In this document: piece by piece, positions 8,336-16,178 of the stretch
How the letters are laid out: every line of letters starts with the position of its first letter
Numbering within the stretch: position 1 is the first letter of the stretch
The notes under the pieces: model-generated
Databases searched by the model: none
Seen by the model: only the letters and a program-made list of their open reading frames with translations
Told to the model about the DNA's origin: nothing
Origin: UBA6107 sp034430175
GTDB lineage: Bacteria; Chloroflexota; Anaerolineae; Anaerolineales; Anaerolineaceae
DNA length: 64,000 nucleotides
Direction of reading: 5' to 3'
Assembly: GCA_034430175.1 (NCBI GenBank)
Contig: DAOUFI010000001.1
Location: forward strand, 207,440 to 271,439
Made by a program: the position numbers and the translations under genes

Positions 8336-9558
8336 ACTCCTTTGCCCGGATCGGCGACCCGGGCGCTGAATTCACCATCGGATACTCTAATACTAACATG
8401 AGATTGCGGAATCGCCTGTTCCGTCCTTTTAATGATATTTCCCGAATCATCGCGAACGATAGCGTAGCCGCGCTGAAGCACTGCTTCGGGGTTGAGTGAA
8501 TCAAGCAACTTGTGCGTGCCGCTTAAACGTGCCTGGGTGTGTAAAAGCATGCTTTGTACAGCAAGAAGAGAACGGGAAGTCAGGTCGTCCAGACGCTGGC
8601 GGCTTTGTTGAATGGTACGCTGGGGGGAAAGGCGGTCGAGAGCTCGCCGCAGTTCCGCCAGGCGCGAGGACTCCATTGCCAGGCGGGAAGATAGCGCACT
8701 GTCCAGTTCATCTGTCAATTGTTTGACACGAACAGCAAGTTCCGCCCGGTCCGGGGTGGCCAGCTCGGCTGCGGCAGTGGGGGTGGGAGCGCGCAGGTCG
8801 GCAGCAAAATCAGTCAGGGTGAAATCTGTCTCGTGACCCACACCGCTGATAATGGGGATCGGTGATTCCGCCACAGCGCGAACAACTCGTTCGTCGTTGA
8901 AACACCATAGGTCTTCGAGCGAGCCGCCTCCACGCGCCAGCAAGATGACCTCGATGCCGGGTTCACGGTACAGCCGCTGTAATGCCGTGACGATCTCCGC
9001 CGGGGCGGCATCTCCCTGAACCGCCGCGGGGGAGATGATTACCTTTAACAATGGATAGCGCCGGCGCAACGTATTTAATATATCCTGCAAGGCCGCACCG
9101 GATGGAGAAGTGACCACACCGATGACGGCTGGCACAGTGGGAATGGGGCGTTTACGCGCTTCTTCAAAGAGCCCTTCCTCTTCCAGTTTGGCTTTAAGGC
9201 GCATGAATTCCTGAAAGAGCGCGCCTTCACCCACCTGACGCACGCTGTCGACGTAGAGCTGGTACTGTCCGCCCTGTTCATAGATGCCGATAGAGCCGTG
9301 GGCTTCAAGCGCCATGCCGGGTTGTAAAGTGAACCGCAGGCGCATCACCTGTGGTTTCCACATAACGCACTTTAATGAAGCATTCTGATCTTTGAGAGTG
9401 AAATAAAGGTGCCCTGAAGCTGGATACGATGGATTGGATACTTCCCCCGATACCCAGACATCACGCAAGATCTCATCGCTATCAAGCAACTCACGCAGAT
9501 AGCGGGTGATTTCACCAACAGATAGTGTTGATACGGGAAAAAGGGAGCCTTGAAGCAT
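8332..9558 (-). CDS. xseA: Exodeoxyribonuclease VII large subunit
   Basis: A 408-residue catalytic subunit. An N-terminal OB-fold (about residues 5-110, with VWVSGEVSNPSYPASGHLYF) binds single-stranded DNA. The nuclease domain follows, with GVVTSPSGAALQDI (near residue 150), ILARGGGSLEDLW (about 205) and a GVGHETDFTL motif (near 240), all standard for XseA. The C-terminal third is a coiled coil that recruits XseB, ending with the conserved VLQRGYAIV segment. It heads the xseA-xseB-PAP2 operon. Confidence 0.95.
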   Translation of the reverse strand: MLQGSLFPVSTLSVGEITRYLRELLDSDEILRDVWVSGEVSNPSYPASGHLYFTLKDQNASLKCVMWKPQVMRLRFTLQPGMALEAHGSIGIYEQGGQYQLYVDSVRQVGEGALFQEFMRLKAKLEEEGLFEEARKRPIPTVPAVIGVVTSPSGAALQDILNTLRRRYPLLKVIISPAAVQGDAAPAEIVTALQRLYREPGIEVILLARGGGSLEDLWCFNDERVVRAVAESPIPIISGVGHETDFTLTDFAADLRAPTPTAAAELATPDRAELAVRVKQLTDELDSALSSRLAMESSRLAELRRALDRLSPQRTIQQSRQRLDDLTSRSLLAVQSMLLHTQARLSGTHKLLDSLNPEAVLQRGYAIVRDDSGNIIKRTEQAIPQSHVSIRVSDGEFSARVADPGKGV

Positions 9559-9608
9559 AATTCAAGCATACCTTCCTTACCATACCGTGTCAACAAAATA
9601 ATAAATGA

Positions 9609-9643
9609 ATAATTCTCCAGTTGTCTGAAGACTGGAGAATTAT
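9609..9643 (-). terminator. Hairpin terminator after CBS gene
   Basis: A 13-bp perfect stem (ATAATTCTCCAGT and complement) with a 9-nt loop lies 17 nt past the stop of the CBS-domain gene. On the minus strand it is followed by an AT-rich, T-containing tract. Confidence 0.65.
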
Positions 9644-9659
9644 CACGCGCTACAGGAGG

Positions 9660-10496
9660 TTAGTTTAATTTTTGCAGCAACATCAAGAACAGATCGCTCT
9701 CGGTGATGATTCCCAACATTTGTTGTTTCTCATCCACCACTGGCAGGCAGTGAATTTTCTTTTCCAGCATAATCTTTGCTGCTTCGGTCAGTTCTGCGGT
9801 TGGCGCAATGGTGATCACGTTGCTGACCATCACCTTTTCGACTGGTTGGGCGAGCACTTTTGTTGAGGTTTCACTGCTGTTTTGCATGGCCGGGCGGGAG
9901 GGATCGCTGCTCATCAGGTCGGTGCGGGTGACCAGACCGATGATTTTTCCGCTTTCAATGACCGGCAACGAGCGGATATGGTTGGCACCCATCAGGGTGT
10001 GAGCTTCCAGCAAGGTAGTCTGACGGGTCACCGTAACGACTTCATCGGTCATGTAATCAGCTACAATCACCTTTTTATCGAGTGATTGGTACATTTTGAT
10101 AATAAAGCGTAGCAGATCTGAGCTGGTGAGAATTCCGATTAGCTTGTCATTCTCAAGCACTGGCAAAGCGTTGATTTTGTTTTCGAGCATGGTGCGGGTG
10201 GCATGAAGGATGGTGGCGTCGGGTGTAATAGTGATCACATTGGTTTTCATCACATCAGCGGCAGTCTCATCGGCAACATTGATGCCAAGGTTCCAGACTT
10301 CATTGCCCAGGATGGATAGATCCAGGCCGATCAGCACCAGGCGGTTGATCAACCCGACCACCTTGTCACCTTGCATGATCGGTAACGCGCGAATGTGCCG
10401 TTCGTTGAAGATCTGACGAGCTTCGCTCAGCGGCATCTCTGGAGTACCGGTGATGACTGGTGATGTCATCCAATCTTTCACCAAAGAATACGTCAT
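9660..10496 (-). CDS. Four-CBS-domain protein
   Basis: A 278-residue protein built of four CBS units (about residues 8-65, 80-132, 148-197 and 222-276), that is, two Bateman modules. Each has the usual pattern of V-x-T-I/V, a helix, ALPV/SLPV/CLPV and GIxTxxDL. Such modules bind adenine nucleotides and regulate a partner. No catalytic domain is attached, so it is a stand-alone sensor. GGAGG precedes the ATG. A response-regulator gene lies upstream on the same strand, about 150 bp away; a functional link is only suggested by adjacency. Confidence 0.88.
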   Translation of the reverse strand: MTYSLVKDWMTSPVITGTPEMPLSEARQIFNERHIRALPIMQGDKVVGLINRLVLIGLDLSILGNEVWNLGINVADETAADVMKTNVITITPDATILHATRTMLENKINALPVLENDKLIGILTSSDLLRFIIKMYQSLDKKVIVADYMTDEVVTVTRQTTLLEAHTLMGANHIRSLPVIESGKIIGLVTRTDLMSSDPSRPAMQNSSETSTKVLAQPVEKVMVSNVITIAPTAELTEAAKIMLEKKIHCLPVVDEKQQMLGIITESDLFLMLLQKLN

Positions 10497-10648
10497 GCAG
10501 TTCCCTCCGCAGGTGATAAGAACCTTCCTGCATTGTCAAGTGGTAGAAAAAGTATAGTTGACATCTTTATTATTAACATCCCAATAAGCGTTCAACCTGT
10601 CTGCCCTTTATGGATGAGTCCATTTTCATCATTAATAATGATGAGGGC

Positions 10649-11329
10649 TCACTTATAGGGGCTGGGATGGGGCTCTTCATCAAATACAGTCACCACACCC
10701 GCGCGCATGGCGTAGATCACAGCCTGGGTGCGGCTGGATACCTGCAGCTTGGCAAGGATGCGACTGACATGCGAGTGCACCGTGGCGGAGCTGACCACCA
10801 GCAGTCGGGCGATCTCCTGATTGCTGTAGCCGTGCGCCATAAATTTCAGAACGTCCATTTCACGCTCGGTGAGCTTTTCTATCAGACCTTCCTGTTCCTC
10901 GGTACCGCTGATCTGTTTGAGCACGTGGCCGACGATCGAAGGATGAAGCCAGGCCTCTCCACGCGCCACCTGGTGGATGGCCTGCAGCAAGTCTTCTTTT
11001 TCAGCGTTCTTGAGGATATAACCAATGGCACCGGCGTTAAGGGCGGGCATCACTTTATCGTTGCTACTCAAACCGGAGAACATTACGATGTTAATCTCGG
11101 GGAGTTCATTCTTAATCCGGCGGGTGGCCTCGATGCCATCCATTTCTGGCATGGAAACATTCATCAAAATCACCTGCGGGTTAAGGTTTCTGGCCATTTC
11201 GATGGCTTGAAAACCATTATTTGCTACCCCAATAATGTTGATTTCTTCATGGTCCTGAAACATCGCCATCAACCCACTGACGACCACGGGGTAATCATCT
11301 ACGATCAAAAGGCGAATCTTTCCGCTCAT
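10649..11329 (-). CDS. NarL/LuxR-type response regulator
   Basis: A 226-residue two-component response regulator. The receiver domain starts RLLIVDDYPVVVSGL; the expected phosphoacceptor Asp position in QVILMNVSMPEMDG is Asn, so the canonical DxxMPxMDG reads N-V-S-M-P. This is a real departure. The C-terminal LuxR HTH is intact: LTEREMDVLKFMAHGYSNQE and then VHSHVSRILAKL. The start at 11329 is chosen for GAGGAAA 6 nt upstream. Without the acceptor Asp it may act independently of phosphorylation. No kinase is adjacent (orphan). Confidence 0.85.
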   Translation of the reverse strand: MSGKIRLLIVDDYPVVVSGLMAMFQDHEEINIIGVANNGFQAIEMARNLNPQVILMNVSMPEMDGIEATRRIKNELPEINIVMFSGLSSNDKVMPALNAGAIGYILKNAEKEDLLQAIHQVARGEAWLHPSIVGHVLKQISGTEEQEGLIEKLTEREMDVLKFMAHGYSNQEIARLLVVSSATVHSHVSRILAKLQVSSRTQAVIYAMRAGVVTVFDEEPHPSPYK

Positions 11330-11491
11330 TGATTTTCCTCGGATTGTAAATGGTTGATGCGAATCATACACACTCCCAGAATTCGATCAGTTTTATGATT
11401 TTACCTTATTCTGCAGTCAAGTACATTCCATTCGTTCAACGTAAATAAGAAAAAAGTGTAAAATGAACTATCTAATTGTGGAGGAACGAAT

Positions 11492-11971
11492 ATGGAATCG
11501 ATGTGGTCTCCCTGGCGGATGAAATACATCACAAATTATGAAAACCCCGGCAAGTGCGTTTTTTGCACAGCTCCGGAGATGAAAGATGGGCCAGAGAACC
11601 TGATCGTTCACCGCGGTAAGTTGGCTTATGTGATTCTCAACCGGTTTCCTTACACCAGCAGTCATGTCATGGTCGTTCCTTTTGAGCATCACCCCTCGCT
11701 CGACGCGTTAACACAGGAGATCCGAGCTGAAATGATGGAATTGGTCAACGAGACAATCAAGGTGATGCGCAAGGTTTACAAGCCACAAGGATTCAATGTG
11801 GGGATCAACCTGGGTGTAGCCGCTGGTGCTGGAATAGCGGAACATATGCACATCCATATCGTTCCGCGTTGGAACGGCGATACCAATTTCATGTCCACTG
11901 TTGGCGAGACCCGCGTCCTTCCTGAAGACCTGGAGACCACATACAACCGTCTGGCGCAGGCCTGGAAGTAG
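11492..11971 (+). CDS. HIT-family nucleotide phosphorylase/hydrolase
   Basis: A 159-residue HIT protein. It starts MWSPWRMKYI, typical of the Ap4A phosphorylase-like/HIT branch. A C-x-x-C (residues 22-25, CVFC) probably pairs with later histidines to bind zinc. The catalytic triad HMHIHIVPRW is near residue 120. Members cleave dinucleoside polyphosphates or adenylylated molecules. GGAGGAAC precedes the ATG. Length and motif spacing are normal. It stands alone between divergent genes. Confidence 0.9.
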   Translation: MESMWSPWRMKYITNYENPGKCVFCTAPEMKDGPENLIVHRGKLAYVILNRFPYTSSHVMVVPFEHHPSLDALTQEIRAEMMELVNETIKVMRKVYKPQGFNVGINLGVAAGAGIAEHMHIHIVPRWNGDTNFMSTVGETRVLPEDLETTYNRLAQAWK

Positions 11972-12060
11972 CTGACCAGTTTACGCGGTAAAAAGAAATG
12001 CTATAATTCCTGAACGAAAACTGATTTATTCGCAAACAATCCAATACACTCGAGGGCACC

Positions 12061-13554
12061 ATGACGTTCCTACAGATCGTTATACTCATCTTCGCAATTT
12101 TGCTGTTGATCGTCGCTTTTCTTTTGGTACGTACTTACCTTTCAGTCCAAAAAGCTACCCGAAAATCGGAGACCTGTTTACCAGGAGTGAATCTCCCCGA
12201 ATTTAAAGCGGACGCAAAAATCACATCGAAACACCTTTCCAACCTGATCAAACAGGAAACGGTCACGCATGAAGATCCCTCTGAAAACGTGCCGGCGAAC
12301 TTCGTGGCGTTGCACAAAGTGTTGGAAAAAGATTTCCCGCTGGTCCATAAGACCATGAAAAAAGAGGTCATTGGTGAAAACAACCTGCTCTTCACCTGGG
12401 TGGGTAAAGACAAGTCACTGGATCCTGTTCTCTTTGCGGCACATCAGGATGTCGTCCCGGCGGAACAGACCTCGCTCGATCAATGGACCTATCCTCCGTT
12501 CTCAGGCGAGATTGCCGACGGATTTATCTGGGGACGCGGCACGCTGGATATCAAATGCCAGTTGGTTTCATTAATGGAAGCCGCGGAAGCGTTGATTAAA
12601 AACGGGTACAAACCCGAACGGACAGTTATGTTCGGATTTGGCGCGGATGAAGAAGTGTTGGGTGTCGGCGCCAAACAGATCGTGGCAGCGCTCAAAGAAC
12701 GCGGTGTGCACCTCGCGGCCATGGTGGATGAAGGGGGGTGTATCTATGATGGTATCATTCCGGGAATTAATGGATTGGCAGGTGTGATTGGCGTCGCGGA
12801 AAAGGGTTATCTCTCTCTGAGGGTTTGGGTAGATGGTGAAGCCGGACACTCTTCCACTCCTTCGAAAGACACGGCTACCGGCATCCTTGTTCACGCGCTC
12901 GACCGGCTGGTGAGACATCCCTTCCCAGCCAAAATTAGCGCGGTGACGAAGATGTTTGCCGACCTTTCCGCGTCTGCTGGTTTTATCATGCAGATGGCTT
13001 TTGCCAATCTTTGGCTTTTTAGCGGCGTGGTCAAGAAAATCCTTCTGGAGCACGGCGAGACAGCAGCCACCATCCGTACCACCACCGCGGTAACAATTCT
13101 GCGTGGCGGTGTGAAAGACAACATTCTGCCCGGCCATGCCGAAGCTGTGGTCAACCTGCGTATCCTGCCGGGTGAAACCATTGCCAGTGTGTGTGACCGT
13201 ATCCGCAAGACCATTGGCGATGACAGGGTTCATTTTGAGCCTTTACGTGGCAATGCGTGGGAAGCGTCGCCGGTATCACCGGATGACGTGCCGCAATATT
13301 TGCATATAGCCAGCGCCGCGAGGGAATTGTTCCCCGCGATGCCCTGCGCGCCATACATCATGCTTGGTGGTTCGGACGCGCGAAATTATTACGAGATTTG
13401 TGAGCATGTCTATCGCTTCTCGCCTTTCGTCATGACTCCCTCCGACCTGGCGATGGTGCACGGCATCAACGAGCGAATTTCAGAAGAAGCTTTCGCGCTG
13501 ATGGTGGATTACTTCTATCGGTTGATCCCGAGATGGGCACAGAAAGAGATGTAA
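12061..13554 (+). CDS. M20-family metallopeptidase, membrane-anchored
   Basis: A 497-residue M20/M25/M40 metallohydrolase most like the carboxypeptidase S/PM20D1 branch. An N-terminal membrane helix (about residues 3-25) is followed by a linker and the catalytic domain. Metal-site motifs are LFAAHQDVVPA (His, about residue 127), WGRGTLDIK (Asp) and GADEEVLG (catalytic Glu pair, about 198). A dimerisation insert and a C-terminal half with SDARNY and MVHGINE follow. It probably hydrolyses N-acyl amino acids or dipeptides outside the membrane. A strong hairpin terminator follows; it appears monocistronic. Confidence 0.87.
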   Translation: MTFLQIVILIFAILLLIVAFLLVRTYLSVQKATRKSETCLPGVNLPEFKADAKITSKHLSNLIKQETVTHEDPSENVPANFVALHKVLEKDFPLVHKTMKKEVIGENNLLFTWVGKDKSLDPVLFAAHQDVVPAEQTSLDQWTYPPFSGEIADGFIWGRGTLDIKCQLVSLMEAAEALIKNGYKPERTVMFGFGADEEVLGVGAKQIVAALKERGVHLAAMVDEGGCIYDGIIPGINGLAGVIGVAEKGYLSLRVWVDGEAGHSSTPSKDTATGILVHALDRLVRHPFPAKISAVTKMFADLSASAGFIMQMAFANLWLFSGVVKKILLEHGETAATIRTTTAVTILRGGVKDNILPGHAEAVVNLRILPGETIASVCDRIRKTIGDDRVHFEPLRGNAWEASPVSPDDVPQYLHIASAARELFPAMPCAPYIMLGGSDARNYYEICEHVYRFSPFVMTPSDLAMVHGINERISEEAFALMVDYFYRLIPRWAQKEM

Positions 13555-13558
13555 AATT

Positions 13559-13587
13559 ATCGGCCGGGCAACCGGCCGATTTCTTTA
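13559..13587 (+). terminator. Intrinsic terminator after M20 gene
   Basis: A 9-bp GC-rich stem (ATCGGCCGG and complement) with a GCAA tetraloop at 13559-13580, followed by TTTCTTT. It lies between convergent genes and may serve both. Confidence 0.8.
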
Positions 13588-14604
13588 CAGATCAAATGTG
13601 AATTGCATTACTCTTCGGTCAATAGCGCCAAATTTATACTTGTAGTCTTCATTGCCGCGCATAAAATCGAACTCGAAACGGCCGTTCTCAATGGCCCACT
13701 TGATAAGATGGATAAGAAGCACCCAGCCAGGGGAATGCTCGAAAAATTGTGGATCGATTCCTGAGTTGTAGACCCAAATACGGTTGTTGTAGTCGAAATT
13801 CAGGTACGCCGCGGCTTTTTGTCCACCAATAGTGAGGAAAGCAAGTTGTAGGGACTTGTGAGTGAATGCGTCTAACATTGAAAGGCGCATCTGTTCCTTC
13901 ATGGCTGGGGTTAGGAACCGCTTCTTTTCTTCATCAAATGACATGAGTCGCAGGAATTCCTCGATCTCACTTTCAATTTTATCTGGATCAGAGGCAATGT
14001 ACCACTCTGAACCTTGCGGCAATTCAAGGAGTCGGCGCATTTTACGGCGCATTTCGTGGCGTTGTTTCTTGTCCAGGCTGGCGAGGTATTCTTCGTAATC
14101 GCCATTAAGACTGATGTACGGAGATTGTGATAGCGGTGTAACCGAAGCGTCCAGGCCACATTCCGTTGCGGCATTTTTAAGGGCTTTAACTGTGGGTGAG
14201 TTTTCGGGGATGTTATCAAATTCCACCCGTTGGACCCCATATTTTACGGCCAACTCGGATTTGATGTACTCGATCAACCCTTTTGTAAAGGCTCCGGAGT
14301 GTTGCGGTTTTACCAGCAAATCAAGATAATCGCTTATTTCCACACTGCCAAGCAGAAGTAGTGTCTTACGCCCCGAGCGCTCCGCAATAAAGCAGGGTGC
14401 GATCCCCATCAGGCTTTCGTTCTCGTGAGCCAGGATGATCGCCAGGGTTGAATCCTGCGGCCATTCCCCACCGCCGCGGGTGGACCACCAGGTTTGCAAG
14501 TATTCATAACGCAAGAATGGCACATGACTGACACCCTTTGCCATCAACGCGTTCCATTCATTTTTTTGATCGATTGGGAATTCAGTGTGGAGAGAAAAGT
14601 TCAT
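13585..14604 (-). CDS. GNAT-like acetyltransferase (FemAB/BioF2-like)
   Basis: A 339-residue protein of the Acetyltransf_6 type: two GNAT-like folds as in FemAB and cellulose-biosynthesis CelD. The second half carries KKQRHEMRRKMRRL (about residues 178-191) and the acyl-CoA-region pattern AAAYLNFDYNNRIWVYNSGIDP, with PGWVLLIHLIKWAIENG and FDFMRGNEDYKYKFGA at the end, both typical. Members transfer acyl or aminoacyl groups, often in cell-envelope or polysaccharide synthesis. The substrate is unknown. Confidence 0.82.
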   Translation of the reverse strand: MNFSLHTEFPIDQKNEWNALMAKGVSHVPFLRYEYLQTWWSTRGGGEWPQDSTLAIILAHENESLMGIAPCFIAERSGRKTLLLLGSVEISDYLDLLVKPQHSGAFTKGLIEYIKSELAVKYGVQRVEFDNIPENSPTVKALKNAATECGLDASVTPLSQSPYISLNGDYEEYLASLDKKQRHEMRRKMRRLLELPQGSEWYIASDPDKIESEIEEFLRLMSFDEEKKRFLTPAMKEQMRLSMLDAFTHKSLQLAFLTIGGQKAAAYLNFDYNNRIWVYNSGIDPQFFEHSPGWVLLIHLIKWAIENGRFEFDFMRGNEDYKYKFGAIDRRVMQFTFDL

Positions 14605-14639
14605 AGCTGCATTATACCTGATGGAAAATATCTACTTTG

Positions 14640-15383
14640 TTAGAGTTCGGTTAATATTCGGGGGTGCAACAGGGCTGCGTTCTTCCGTAGCCAGGTGCGC
14701 GCCTCTTTAAAGGCTGGATAATATTGCGAAACGTATGACCAATATACGTTTGAATGGTTTGGGTGAATCATATGTGCCAATTCATGAATTACCACATATT
14801 CCAACACGGTGGGTGGAACCATGATGAGCCGCCAGTTGAATGAAAGGGTTCCGCTGCTGGAACAGCTTCCCCAGCGGGTGCGCTGATCGCGAATCACAAT
14901 GGATTTTGGTCTCACTCCCATCCGGCATCCCTGGGTCGCGACGCAGGCTTCGATCTGGTCTCTGGCCATTTCACGCAGATGGTTTTCAAGTCCCGTGGGG
15001 ATCAATTCACGGTGCCCGGCAGGGATACGCAAAATCAGATTGCCCCTCTCTTCATTCACGCGGATACGTGCCTTGCGCTCAGGTTCTTCGAGGACGACAA
15101 TGTGGGTGGGAACTCCGCGCAGCAGGATCACGTCAGCAGGCAAGGACTTTTGCCCGACGCGTGCTGCGTGACGGCGGTGCTTTTCTAGCTGTAGCAATAC
15201 CCACTCGGCATTGCGGATGAGAAATGCTTCACCATCGCGAGGGGGATATCCATAAGGTATGGTCAGGGAAACACCGCTTTCAGAAACGGAGACACGCACC
15301 CGTCGCGAGCGTTGGGATTGCTTCAGTGAATATTCAATTGTTTTTCCGTCCAGGTTGATCGTGCGCTTGTTTGTGGTAGGCAT
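14640..15383 (-). CDS. YgjP-like (DUF45) zinc metalloprotease
   Basis: A 247-residue protein of the YgjP/DUF45 family, related to M48 peptidases. The zinc site HELAHMIHPNHS is near residue 207 (two His and the catalytic Glu; further ligand His in HPNHS). The preceding TRWGSCSSSGTLSFNWRL segment is a family signature. The N-terminal half is a beta-rich domain ending in a coiled stretch with many Arg. A physiological substrate is not established. It is separated from the GNAT gene by 35 bp and may share its transcript. Confidence 0.88.
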   Translation of the reverse strand: MPTTNKRTINLDGKTIEYSLKQSQRSRRVRVSVSESGVSLTIPYGYPPRDGEAFLIRNAEWVLLQLEKHRRHAARVGQKSLPADVILLRGVPTHIVVLEEPERKARIRVNEERGNLILRIPAGHRELIPTGLENHLREMARDQIEACVATQGCRMGVRPKSIVIRDQRTRWGSCSSSGTLSFNWRLIMVPPTVLEYVVIHELAHMIHPNHSNVYWSYVSQYYPAFKEARTWLRKNAALLHPRILTEL

Positions 15384-15435
15384 TGTTTGATTATATCAAG
15401 GCCTTAGAGAGCAGGAATGGTTGTCAAATGGTTTA

Positions 15436-15464
15436 TTGACGCAGGATGATGTGCGTGTTAGAAT
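15436..15464 (+). promoter_or_regulatory. Promoter of tRNA-Lys
   Basis: TTGACG (15436-15441) and TAGAAT (15459-15464) are separated by 17 bp, 18 nt before the tRNA 5' end. The spacing and the match to sigma-70 consensus are good. Confidence 0.7.
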
Positions 15465-15482
15465 ACAAGCCGTCCAAAAAAT

Positions 15483-15554
15483 GGGCGCGTAGCTCAATGG
15501 CAGAGCAGTGGCCTTTTAAGCCATTGGTTAAGGGTTCGAGCCCCTTCGCGCTCA
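15483..15554 (+). tRNA. tRNA-Lys(TTT)
   Basis: A full cloverleaf can be drawn. Acceptor GGGCGCG pairs with CGCGCTC (one G-U), D-stem GCTC/GAGC, anticodon stem GTGGC/GCCAT (one G-U) with loop CTTTTAA giving anticodon TTT (15515-15517), and T-stem AAGGG/CCCTT with TTCGAGC loop. The discriminator is A; CCA is not encoded. The 3' end (from the T-loop on) is repeated downstream. Confidence 0.93.
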
Positions 15555-15627
15555 CTTTTGTTTTAAAGAGATAATTCGTAAATCACACATGATGATTATT
15601 GGTTAGGGTCCCTTTACAGGGATACTA

Positions 15628-15656
15628 TTCGAGCCCCTTCGCGCTCACTTTTGTTT
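15628..15656 (+). repeat. Duplicate of tRNA-Lys 3' end (att-like)
   Basis: A 29-bp perfect direct repeat of 15535-15563, covering the T-loop, the 3' acceptor strand and the first bases after the gene, offset by 93 bp. Integrases commonly leave such copies when an element enters a tRNA gene. No integrase gene is seen nearby, so this is most likely the scar of a lost or decayed element. Confidence 0.75.
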
Positions 15657-15986
15657 ATATTGCAATTGAGAGTCCTGGGTTCTTTACGAGGTCAAGGATT
15701 CTTATCAAGTTTCCTTGTGTTTGAGATCTGAGAATTAAGCGGGGAAAGCTTGCAAAGTAAAGAGTTTTGGATAGCGATGGTGAAAAATCTCTAAAAGGAC
15801 AAAACGACGATCAACTATCTTCAATTTACCATTATTCTCTTGGATTATTCAGGCCTTGCGTGTTTTCATTTCCTTACAGCGTCATCGCCAGTATTTAGTT
15901 ACAAAATTATTTGAAGTCAGTTATTCATAATGCTATTTGCTTGAAATCAATCCAATTTCTTTGTATCATCTATACAGGTAGTTAGA
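15657..15986 (+). promoter_or_regulatory. Intergenic stretch with kinase-operon promoter
   Basis: About 330 bp without a convincing gene. AT-rich. It contains a promoter-like pair TTGAAA (15941-15946) and TATCAT (15964-15969) with exactly 17-bp spacing, placed to transcribe the signalling genes downstream. Nothing else is recognised. Confidence 0.5.
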
Positions 15987-16178
15987 ATGCGTTATTTCTT
16001 TTTGGGGGAAGAATTGATCTTGAGGAGGTTTAAGGATTCAATTCCTGATGAGAGAATATCCACTCATAGAGGTGAGCAAAGAAAGCATATTCGACTACTT
16101 GCGGCCCCCATAAATCATAAGTTAATCCTTAAAACTGATCAATTCTCAATTACCAAATACGAGGAATTCCATGCCTGA
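15987..16178 (+). CDS. Possible 63-aa leader ORF upstream of histidine kinase
   Basis: An open frame of 63 codons begins 18 bp after the candidate -10 element, with a weak AGGT ribosome site, and overlaps the kinase start by 8 nt. The product is basic and has no recognisable domain. It could be a coupled leader peptide or a chance frame in the 5' untranslated region; I lean only slightly toward it being real because of the overlap. Confidence 0.25.
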   Translation: MRYFFLGEELILRRFKDSIPDERISTHRGEQRKHIRLLAAPINHKLILKTDQFSITKYEEFHA

